Source of the DNA: Siphonodentalium dalli
Lineage: Eukaryota; Mollusca; Scaphopoda; Gadilida; Siphonodentaliidae
DNA: 64,000 nucleotides
Reading direction: 5' to 3'
Assembly: GCA_032622095.1 (NCBI GenBank)
Contig: CP136069.1
Span: 7,644,036-7,708,035 of the forward strand
The notes beneath the pieces are model-generated. The model was given only the letters and a program-made list of their open reading frames with translations. It was not told the DNA's origin and made no database searches. Below are positions 28,401 through 40,400 of this stretch, one piece after another. Each line of letters starts with the position of its first letter. Position 1 is the stretch's first letter. The translations under genes were made by a program, and so were the position numbers.

Positions 28401-31400
28401 TATACAAAGCAGTGAGTAGTATACAAGGCAGTGAGTAGTATACATACAATGCAGTGAGTAGCATACAAGGCAGTGAGTAGTATACATACAAGGCAGTGAG
28501 TAGTATACATACAAGGCAGTGAGTAGTATACATACAAGGCAGTGAGTAGTATACAAGGCAGTGAGTAGTATACATACAATGCAGTGAGTAGTATACAAGG
28601 CAGTGAGTAGTATACAAGGCAGTGAGTAGTATACAAGGCAGTGAGTAGTATACAAGGCAGTGAGTAGTATACAAGGCAGTGAGTAGTATACAAGGCAGTG
28701 AGTAGTATACAAGGCAGTGAGTAGTATACAAGGCAGTGAGTAGTATACAAGGCAGTGAGTAGTATACAAGGCAGTGAGTAGTATACAATGCAGTGAGTAG
28801 TATACATACAAGGCAGTGAGTAGTATACAAGGCAGTGAGTAGTATACATGCAATGCAGTGAGTAGTATACATACAAGGCAGTGAGTAGTATACATACAAG
28901 GCAGTGAGTGGTATACACACAAGGCAGTGAGTGGTATACATACAAGGCAGTGAGTAGTATACATACAAGGCAGTGAGTAGTATACAAGGCAGTGAGTAGT
29001 ATATATACAAGGCAGTGAGTAGAAAATACAAGGCAGTGAGTAGTATACAAGGCAGTGAGTAGTATACATACAAGGCATTGAGTAGTATACAATGCACTGA
29101 GTAGTATACAAGGCAGTGAGTAGTATACAATACAGTGAGTAGTATACATACAAGGCAGTGAGTAGTATACAAGGCAGTGAGTAGTATACAAGGCAGTGAG
29201 TAGTATACAAGGCAGAGCGTAGTATACAAGGCAGTGACTAGTATACAAGGCAGTGAGTAGTATACATACAAGGCAGTGAGTAGTATACACGGCAGTGAGT
29301 AGTATACAAGGCAGTGAGTAGTATACATACAAGGCAGTGAGTAGTATACATACAATGCAGTGAGTAGTATACATACAAGGCAGTGACTAGTATACAAGGC
29401 AGTGAGTAGTATTCAAGGCAGTGAGTAGTATACAAGGCAGTGACTAGTATACAAGGCAGTGAGTAGTATACAAGGCAGTGAGTAGTATACAAGGCAGTGA
29501 GCAGTATACATACAAGGCAGTGAGTAGTATACATACAAGGCAGTGAGTAGTATACAAGGCAGTGAGTAGTATACACGGCAGTGAGTAGTATACAAGGCAG
29601 TGAGTATTATACATACAAGGCAGTGAGTAGTATACATACAAGGCAGTGAGTAGTATATATACAAGGCAGTGAGTAGTATACAAGGCAGTGAGTAGTGTAC
29701 AAGGCAGTGAGTAGTATACAAGGCAGTGAGTAGTATACATACAATGCAGTGAGTAGTATACAAGGCAGTGAGTAGTATACATACAAGGCAGTGAGTAGTA
29801 TACATACACGGCAGTGAGTAGTATACATACAAGGCAGTGAGTAGTATACACGGCAGTGAGTAGTATACATACAATGCAGTGAGTAGTATACAAGGCAGTG
29901 AGTAGTATACAAGGCAGTGAGTAGTTTACAAGGCAGTGAGTAGTGTACAAGGCAGTGAGTAGTATACAAGGCAGTGAGTAGTATACAAGGCAGTGAGTAG
30001 TATACAAGGCAGTGAGTAGTATACAAGGCAGTGAGTAGTATACAAGGCAGTGAGTAGTATACAAGGCAGTGAGTAGTATACAATGCAGTGAGTAGTATAC
30101 ATACAAGGCAGTGAGTAGTATACAAGGCAGTGAGTAGTATACATGCAATGCAGTGAGTAGTATACATACAAGGCAGTGAGTAGTATACATACAAGGCAGT
30201 GAGTGGTATACATACAAGGCAGTGAGTAGTATACATACAAGGCAGTGAGTAGTATACATACAAGGCAGTGAGTAGTATACAAGGCAGTGATTAGTATACA
30301 TACAAGGCAGTGAGTAGTATACAAGGCAGTGAGTAGTATACAAGGCAGTGAGTGGTATACATACAAGGCAGTGAGTAGTATACAAGGCAGTGAGTAGTAT
30401 ACAAGGCAGTGAGTAGTATACAAGGCAGTGAGTAGTATACATACAAGGCAGTGAGTAGAATACATACAAGGCAGTGAGTAGTATACAAGGCAGTGAGTAG
30501 TATACAAGGCAGTGATTAGATTACAAGGCAGTGAGTAGTATACAAGGCAGTGAGTAGTATACATACAAAGCAGTGAGTAGTATACAATGCAGTGAGTAGT
30601 ATACAATGCAGTGAGTAGTATACACGGCAGTGAGTAGTATACATACAAGGCAGTGAGTAGTATACAATGCAGCGAGTAGTATACAAGACAGTGAGTAGTA
30701 TACAATACAGTGAGTAGTATACATACAAGACAGTGAGTAGTATACATACAAGGCAGTGAGTAGTATACAAGGCAGTGAGTAGTATACAAGGCAGTGAGTA
30801 GTATACAAGGCAGTGAGTAGTGTACATACAAGGCAGTGAGTAGTATACATACAAGGCAGTGAGTAGTATACAAGGCAGTGCGTAGTATACAAGGCAGTGA
30901 GTAGTATACAAGGCAGTGAGTAGTATACATACAAGGCAGTGAGTAGTATACAAGGCAGTGATTAGTATACATACAAGGCAGTGAGTAGTATACATACAAT
31001 GCAGTGAGTAGTATACATACAAGGCAGTGAGTAGTATACAAGGCAGTGAGTATTATACAAGGCAGTGAGTAGTATACAAGGCAGTGACTAGTATACAAGG
31101 CAGTGAGTAGTATACAAGGCAGTGAGTAGTATACAAGGCAGTGAGTAGTATACAAGGCAGTGAGTAGTATACATACAAGGCAGTGAGTAGTATACATACA
31201 AGGCAGTGAGTAGTATACAAGGCAGTGAGTGGTATACAAGGCAGTGAGTAGTATACATACAAGGCAGTGAGTAGTATACATACAAGGCAGTGAGTAGTAT
31301 ACATACAAGGCAGTGAGTAGTATACAAGGCAGTGAGTAGTATACAAGGCAGTGAGTAGTATACAAGGCAGTGAGTAGTATACATACAAGGCAGTGAGTAG

Positions 31401-34400
31401 TATACATACAAGGCAGTGAGTAGTATACATACAAGGCAGTGAGTAGTATACAAGGCAGAGAGTAGTATACAAGGCAGTGAGTCGTATACATACAATGCAG
31501 TGAGAAGTATACAAGGCAGTGAGTAGTATACATACAAGGCAGTAAGTAGTATACATACAAGGCAGTGAGTAGTATACATACAAGGCAGTGAGTAGTATAC
31601 AAGGCAGTGAGTAGTATACATACAATGCAGTGAGTAGTATACAAGGCAGTGGGTAGTATACAAGGCAGTGAGTAGTATACAATGCAGTGAGTAGTATACA
31701 AGGCAGTGAGTAGTATACAAGGCAGTGAGTAGTATACAAGGAAGTGAGTAGTATACAAGGCAGTGAGTATTATACAAGGCAGTGAGTAGTATACAAGGCA
31801 GTGAGTAGTATACAATGCAGTGAGTAGCATACATACAAGGCAGTGAGTAGTATACATGCAATGCAGTGAGTAGTATACATATAAGGCAGTGAGTATTATA
31901 CATACAAGGCAGTGAGTGGTATACATACAAGGCAGTGAGTAGTATACATACAAGGCAGTGAGTAGTATACATACAAGGCAGTGAGTAGTATACAAGGCAG
32001 TGAGTAGTATACATACAAGGCAGTGAGTAGTATACAAGGCAGTGAGTAGTATACAAGGCAGTGAGTAGTATACATACAAGGCAGTGAGTAGTATACAATG
32101 CAGTGAGTAGTATACAAGGCAGTGAGTAGTATACAATACAGTGAGTAGTATACATACAAGGCAGTGAGTAGTATACATACAAGGCAGTGAGTAGTATACA
32201 AGGCAGTGAGTAGTATACAAGGCAGTGCGTAGTATACAAGGCAGTGAGTAGTATACAAGGCAGTGAGTAGTATACATACACGGCCGTGAGTAGTATACAC
32301 GGCAGTGAGTAGTATACAAGGCAGTGAGTAGTATACATACAAGGCAGTGAGTAGTATACATACAATGCAGTGAGTAGTATACATACAAGGCAGTGAGTAG
32401 TATACAAGGCAGTGAGTAGTATACAAGGCAGTGAGTAGTATACAAGGCAGTGAGTAGTATACAAGGCAGTGAGTAGTATACAAGGCAGTGAGTAGTATAC
32501 ATACAAGGCAGTGAGTAGTATACATACAAGGCAGTGAGTAGTATACATACAAGGCAGTGAGTAGTATACAAGGCAGTGAGTAGTATACAAGGCAGTGAGT
32601 AGTATACAAGGCAGTGAGTAGTATACAAGACAGTGAGTAGTATACATACAAGGCAGTGAGTAGTATACATACAAGGCAGTGAGTAGTATACATACAAGGC
32701 AGTGAGTAGTATACAATGCAGTGAGTAGTATACAAGGCAGTGAGTAGTATACAAGGCAGTGAGTAGTATACATACAAGGCAGTGAGTAGTATACATACAA
32801 GGCAGTGAGTAGTATACATACAAGGCAGTGAGTAGTATACAAGGCAGTGAGTAGTATACAAGGCAGTGAGTAGTATACATACAATGCAGTGAGTAGTATA
32901 CAAGGCAGTGAGTAGTATACATACAAGGCAGTGAGTAGTATACATACAAGGCAGTGAGTAGTATACATAAAATGCAGTGAGTAGTATACATAAAATGCAG
33001 TGAGTAGTATACAAGGCAGTGAGTAGTATACAAGGCAATGAGTAGTATACAAGGCAGTGAGTAGTATACAAGGCAGTGAGTAGTATACAAGGCAGTGAGT
33101 AGTATACAAGGCAGTGAGTAGTATACAAGGCAGTGAGTAGTATACAAGGCAGTGAGTAGTATACAAGGCAGTGAGTAGTATACAAGGCAGTGAGTAGTAT
33201 ACAAGGCAGTGAGTAGTATACATACAATGCAGTGAGTAGTATACAAGGCAGTGAGTAGTATACATGCAATGCAGTGAGTAGTATACATACAAGGCAGTGA
33301 GTAGTATACATACAAGGCAGTGAGTGGTATAAATACAAGGCAGTGAGTAGTATACATACAAGGCAGTGAGTAGTATACATACAAGGCAGTGAGTAGTATA
33401 CAAGGCAGTGAGTAGTATACATACAAGGCAGTGAGTAGTATACAAGGCAGTGAGTAGTATACAAGGCAGTGAGTAGTATACATACAAGGCAGTGAGTAGT
33501 ATACAAGGCAGTGCGTAGTATACATACAAGGCAGTGAGTAGTATACAAGGCAGTGAGTAGTATACAAGGCAGTGAGTAGTATACAAGGCAGTGAGTAGTA
33601 TACAAGGCAGTGAGTAGTATACAAGGCAGTGAGTAGTATACAAGGCAGTGAGTAGTATACAAGGCAGTGCGTAGTATACATACAAGGCGGTGAGTAGTAT
33701 ACAAGGCAGTGAGTAGTATACAAGGCAGTGAGTAGTATACAAGGCAGTGAGTAGTATACAAGGCAGTGAGTAGTATACAAGGCAGTGAGTAGTATACAAG
33801 GCAGTGAGTAGTATACAAGGCAGTGAGTAGTATACATACAAGGCAGTGAGTAGTATACAAGGCAGTGAGTAGTATACAAGGCAGTGAGTAGTATACAAGG
33901 CAGTGAGTAGTATACATACAAGACAGTGAGCAGTATACAAGGCAGTGAGTAGTATGCAAGGCAGTGAGTAGTATACAAGGCAGTGAGTAGTATACAAGGC
34001 AGTGAGTAGTATACATACAAGGCAGTGAGTAGTATACAAGGTAGTGGGTAGTATACAAGGCAGTGAGTAGTATACATACAAGGCAGTGAGTAGTATACAT
34101 ACAATGCAGTGAGTAGTATACAAGGTAGTGGGTAGTATACAAGGCAGTGAGTAGTATACATACAAGGCAGTGAATAGTATACATACAAGGCAGTGCGTAG
34201 TATACAAGGCAGTGAGTAGTATACAAGGCAGTGAGTAGTATACAAGGCAGTGAGTAGTATACAATGCAGTGAGTAGTATACAAGGCAGTGAGTAGTATAC
34301 AAGGCAGTGAATAGTATACATACAAGGCAGTGAGTAGTATACAAGGCAGTGAGTAGTATACAGGCAGTTAGTAGTATACAAGGCAGTGAGTATTATACAA

Positions 34401-37400
34401 GGCAGTGAGTAGTATACAATGCAGTGAGTAGTATACAACGCAGTGAGTAGTATACAAGGCAGTGAGTAGTATACATACAAGGCAGTGAGTAGTATACAAG
34501 GCAGTGAGTAGTATACAAGGCAGTGAGTAGTATACAAGGCAGTGTGTAGTATACAAGGCAGTGAGTAGTATACATACAAGGCAGTGAGTAGTATACAAGG
34601 CAGTGAGTAGTATACAAGGCAGTGAGTAGTATACAAGGCAGTGAGTAGTATACATACAAGGCAGTGAGTAGTATACATACAAGGCAGTGAGTAGTATACA
34701 TACAAGGCAGTGAGTAGTATACAAGGCAGTGAGTAGTATACAAGGCAGTGAGTAGTATACATACAATGCAGTGAGTAGTATACAAGGCAGTGAGTAGTAT
34801 ACATACAAGGCAGTGAGTAGTGTACATACAAGGCAGTGAGTAGTATACATACAAGGCAGTGAGTAGTATACAAGGCAGTGAGTAGTATACATACAATGCA
34901 GTGAGTAGTATACAAGGCAGTGAGTAGTATACAAGGCAGTGAGTAGTATACAAGGCAGTGAGTAGTATACTTGGCAGTGAGTAGTATACAAGGCAGTGAG
35001 TAGTATACAAGGCAGTGAGTAGTATACAAGGCAGTGAGTAGTATACAATGCAGTGAGTAGTATACAAGGCAGTGAGTAGTATACAATGCAGTGAGTAGTA
35101 TACAATGCAGTGATTAGTATACATACAAGGCAGTGAGTAGTATACATACAAGGCAGTGAGTAGTATACATACAAGGCAGTGAGTAGTATACAAGGCAGTG
35201 AGTAGTATACATGCAATGCAGTGAGTAGTATACATACAAGGCAGTGAGTAGTATACATACAAGGCAGTGAGTGGTATACATACAAGGCAGTGAGTGGTAT
35301 ACATACAAGGCAGTGAGTAGTATACATACAAGGCAGTGAGTAGTATACATACAAGGCAGTGAGTAGTATACATACAAGGCAGTGAGTAGTATACAAGGCA
35401 GTGAGTAGTATACATGCAATGCGGTGAGTAGTATACATACAAGGCAGTGAGTAGTATACATACAAGGCAGTGAGTGGTATACATACAAGGCAGTGAGTGG
35501 TATACATACAAGGCAGTGAGTAGTATACATACAAGGCAGTGAGTAGTATACAAGGCAGTGAGTAGTATACATACAAGGCAGTGAGTAGTATACAAGGCAG
35601 TGAGTAGTATACAAGGCAGTGAGTAGTATACATACAAGGCAGTGAGTAGTATACAATGCAGTGAGTAGTATACATACAAGGCAGTGAGTAGTATGCAATA
35701 CAGTGAGTAGTATACATACAAGGCAGTGAGTAGTATACATACAAGGCAGTGAGTAGTATACAAGGCAGTGAGTAGTATACAAGGCAGTGCGTAGTATACA
35801 AGGCAGTGAGTAGTATACAAGGCAGTGAGTAGTATACATACAAGGCAGTGAGTAGTATACACGGCAGTGAGTAGTATACAAGGCAGTGAGTAGTATACAT
35901 ACAATGCAGTGAGTAGTATACATACAATGCAGTGAGTAGTATACATACAAGGCAGTGAGTAGTATACAAGGCAGTGAGTAGTATACAAGGCAATGAGTAG
36001 TATACAAGGCAGTGACTAGTATACAAGGCAGTGAGTAGTATACAAGGCAGTGAGTAGTATACAAGGCAGTGAGTAGTATACAAGGCAGTGAGTAGTATAC
36101 ATACAAGGCAGTGAGTAGTATACATACAAGGCAGTGAGTAGTATACAAGGCAGTGAGTAGTATACAAGGCAGTGAGTAGTATACAAGGCAGTGAGTAGTA
36201 TACAAGGCAGTGAGTAGTATACAAGGCAGTGAGTAGTATACAGGGCAGTGAGTAGTATACAAGGCAGTGAGTAGTATACAATGCAGTGAGTAGTATACAT
36301 ACAAGGCAGTGAGTAGTATACAAGGCAGTGAGTAGTATACATACAAGGCAGTGAGTAGTATACATACAAGGCAGTGATTAGTATACAAGGCAGTGAGTAG
36401 TATACAAGGCAGTGAGTAGTATACATACAATGCAGTGAGTAGTATACAAGGCAGTGAGTAGTATACATACAAGGCAGTGAGTAGTATACATACAAGGCAG
36501 TGAGTAGTATACATACAAGGCAGTGAGTAGTGTACAAGGTAGTGAGTAGTATACATACAATGCAGTGAGTAGTATACAAGGCAGTGAGTAGTATACAAGG
36601 CAGTGAGTAGTATACAAGGCAGTGAGTAGTATACAAGGCAGTGAGTAGTATACAAGGCAGTGAGTAGTATACAAGGCAGTGAGTAGTATACAAGGCAGTG
36701 AGTAGTATACAAGGCAGTGAGTAGTATACAAGGCAGTGAGTAGTATACAATGCAGTGAGTAGTATACATACAAGGCAGTGAGTAGTATGCAAGGCAGTGA
36801 GTAGTATACATGCAATGCAGTGAGTAGTATACATACAAGGCAGTGAGTAGTATACATACAAGGCAGTGAGTGGTATACATACAAGGCAGTGAGTAGTATA
36901 CAAGACAGTGAGTAGTATACATACAATGCAGTGAGTAGTATACAAGGCAGTGAGTAGTATGCATACAAGGCAGTGAGTAGTATACAAGGCAGTGAGTAGT
37001 ATACAAGGCAGTGAGTAGTATACATACAAGGCAGTGAGTAGTATACAAGGCAGTGCGTAGTATACATACAAGGCGGTGAGTAGTATACAAGGCAGTGAGT
37101 AGTATACAAGGCAGTGAGTAGTATACAAGGCAGTGAGTAGTATACAAGGCAGTGAGTAGTATACAAGGCAGTGAGTAGTATACAAGGCAGTGAGTAGTAT
37201 ACATACAAGGTAGTGAGTAGTATACAAGGCAGTGAGTAGTATACAAGGCAGTGAGTAGTATACAAGGCAGTGAGTAGTATACATACAAGGCAGTGAGCAG
37301 TATACAAGGCAGTGAGTAGTATACAAGGCAGTGAGTAGTATACAAAGCAGTGAGTAGTATACAAGGCAGTGAGTAGTATACATACAAGGCAGTGAGTAGT

Positions 37401-40400
37401 ATACAAGGTAGTGGGTAGTATACAAGGCAGTGAGTAGTATACATACAAGGCAGTGAGTAGTATACATACAATGCAGTGAGTAGTATACAAGGTAGTGGGT
37501 AGTATACAAGGCAGTGAGTAGTATACATACAAGGCAGTGAATAGTATACATACAAGGCAGTGCGTAGTATACAAGGCAGTGAGTAGTATACAAGGCAGTG
37601 AGTAGTATACAAGGCAGTGAGTAGTATACAATGCAGTGAGTAGTATACAAGGCAGTGAGTAGTATACAAGGCAGTGAGTAGTATACATACAAGGCAGTGA
37701 GTAGTATACAAGGCAGTGAGTAGTATACAAGGCAGTGAGTAGTATACAAGGCAGTGAGTATTATACAAGGCAGTGAGTAGTATACAATGCAGTGAGTAGT
37801 ATACAACGCAGTGAGTAGTATACAAGGCAGTGAGTAGTATACATACAAGGCAGTGAGTAGTATACAAGGCAGTGAGTAGTATACAAGGCAGTGAGTAGTA
37901 TACAAGGCAGTGAGTAGTATACAAGGCATTGAGTAGTATACATACAAGGCAGTGAGTAGTATACAAGGCAGTGAGTAGTATACAAGGCAGTGAGTAGTAT
38001 ACAAGGCAGTGAGTAGTATACATACAAGGCAGTGGGTAGTATACAAGGCAGTGAGTAGTATACAAGGCAGTGAGTAGTATACAAGGCAGTGAGTAGTATA
38101 CAAGGCAGTGAGTAGTATACAAGGCAGTGAGTAGTATACAAGGCAGTGAGTAGTATACAAGGCAGTGAGTAGTATACAAGGCAGTGAGTAGTATACAAGG
38201 CAGTGAGTAGTATATATACAAGGCAGTGAGTAGTATACAATGCAGTGAGTAGTATACAAGGCAGTGAGTAGTATACATACAATGCAGTGAGTAGTATACA
38301 AGGCAGTGAGTAGTATACAAGGCAGTGGGTAGTATACATACAAGGCAGTGAGTAGTATACATACAATGCAGTGAGTAGTATACAATGCAGTGAGTAGTAT
38401 ACAAGGCAGTTAGTAGTATACAAGGCAGTGAGTAGTATACAAGGCAGTGAGTAGTATACATACAATGCAGTGAGTAGTATACAATGCAGTGAGTAGTATA
38501 CAAGGCAGTTAGTAGTATACAAGGCAGTGAGTAGTATACAAGGCAGTGAGTAGTATACATACAAGGCAGTGAGTAGTATACATACAAGGCAGTGAGTAGT
38601 ATACATACAATGCAGTGAGTAGTATACAAGGCAGTGCATAGTATACAAGGCAGTGAGTAGTATACAAGGCAGTGAGTAGTATACAAGGCAGTGAGTAGTA
38701 TACAAGGCAGTGAGTAGTATCATTATGATTTCGATAATGTACGTTTTATGTTGCATGGATTTTCTAAACCATCGATCTATATTTAATATATCATATTCGT
38801 CGATGTCTAAACTAACCAGACTGGACGTATTTTCTGCCTGAAAAAAAAAGATATTGAGTATATACCAGATATGAATGAGAGGATATGGAAATATGTTCCA
38901 TATCCAGTATTAGTTTTTATGTCAGTGCTGTATTGTTCTATCTCTACGGTGGGCCAATGAATTGATTTATTTTGTACCACGTGATCGCATACATATCAGG
39001 CTATAATGTTCTATCTCGAACCGACAATGGTAATCAATGGGAACCAAGAAACCATAATCAGAAATGGTAACACCACCAAGATCATATTATTACACATAAA
39101 TATAAATTATAACTACACCTTTTACCGCATTCGGGGTAGCACTACAGCTTTTAATGCGACCCAAAAAAAAAACAATTGTCTATTTATAAAACGCCCATAG
39201 GACGTCCACAGATTTCTATAATTTGTAGAACAGTATACACGGTGGCGTTAATGAAATGATTGACAGTACATTGGCCCATTCGCAGCAGATCAGTGAAGGC
39301 CACATTATTTCCCAAGAACGATAATCCGAGAAGTTGCGATTGATTATGCGTCTGCGCACTGCTTTGCAGTAAATATTGTTACCCCTATGCGCACGCGTAA
39401 GACTAAAACCATACTTATTTGACAACCATACTTATACAAGAAAACCATAGTCAGATATGGTAACGCCCCCCCCCCCCCCAAGATCATATTATTAACCATA
39501 AATATAAATTATAATATAAAATATATTGGTTACATGAATGCACCGCCTCAGAATTCCGTTAAAACAACTATCCTTCAAATTATAAAAAAAAACCTACGGC
39601 TTATTACTTCAGGTTTTTCATTCACCAAACCAGAAAGCTTCTAAATGCGGATCAAAAATTGTGTTCCCGCCATAAAATCTTCAAGTGTGCATGGCCCAGC
39701 CATTGTTCATAGCTAAACATCGAACGCAATTAACGCGGTCATAATAGTTACATACTGCAACTATAAGACATCCAGCGAATACACACCCCACGAAAACCCG
39801 AAATGTGTTGTCCTGAGAGATATCCCATCGCTATAGCTCAATTTGACACGGCCAGATTAGCCTTTCTACAATATCCTAAAACAATAAAGCTTCTCAAATC
39901 ATCGGCATAGTCAATAGAACTTTCACGAACTTGGACATTCCAACTACAGCTTTTATCGGACTCGGGGTCGCGGTACAACTTTAACGCGTCCCAAAATAAC
40001 CGGAAAAAAACAATTATCTATCTATAAAATATCCATAGGACCACAGATTTCTAAAAATTGTAGAACAGTATACACCGGTGGCGTTAATAAAGGCGCCAAT
40101 ATGCCTGGCTGGAAATAGTGCTTTCGTAAGATTCTAGCTGAATTCTGCTTACTAGTAGGCCTTAACTGCTATGGGAGACATATGGTCAGATTGGTGTTCC
40201 CTATTTGAAGTTAGAGATGTTCACCCATTGGTCACCTCGATTATGCATTTTATCTTCTGGGATAAAGAAACTTGTAGGGAAAAAAGTAACTATAACAATG
40301 TTAATTTGAGACTATAGATACTTCCTAGCTGTGCAGGATAGCATTACTAAATCCACCCTCTGGGGACCTCATTCTGCAAATGACAGACACACTATTTGCA

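Larger units (their letters stand above)
9371..38720 (+). repeat. 29.35-kb splice-donor-derived minisatellite (19/23-bp units)
   Basis: An uninterrupted tandem array with 19-bp unit ACAAGGCAGTGAGTAGTAT and a 23-bp form that adds ACAT before it. Mean spacing of about 20-21 bp implies roughly 1,400-1,450 units (estimate, not counted). The commonest variant has ACAATGCAG in place of ACAAGGCAG. The unit equals the last 8 bases of the exon at 9315-9378, its donor GTGAGT and five more intron bases, so the array most simply arose by tandem duplication of that exon-intron boundary. It ends abruptly at 38720 in unrelated sequence. The + strand is purine-rich and has stops in every frame; the - strand has none, so the huge minus-strand ORFs here are artefacts. 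No AATAAA was seen in it. Longer-range duplications are listed separately. Confidence 0.97.

Noticed and set aside
9371-38720. CRISPR array
   Set aside because: Units are contiguous with no unique spacers, the genome is eukaryotic, and the unit is explained by the exon-intron boundary.
9371-38720. Telomeric or centromeric satellite
   Set aside because: The array lies inside a gene intron, starts exactly at a splice donor, and ends in ordinary intron sequence. The unit is not telomere-like.
9342-38756. Minus-strand ORFs of up to 4,360 codons with Tyr/Cys/Leu/Thr-rich repeats
   Set aside because: They are the antisense reading of a 19/23-bp minisatellite that simply lacks stops in three frames. 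Overlapping frames give the same peptides, and no protein signature, signal or splice structure supports translation.
39465-39479. C homopolymer (also near 43122, 58323, and a G run near 44622)
   Set aside because: Simple homopolymer tracts, possibly with length errors; no function inferred.
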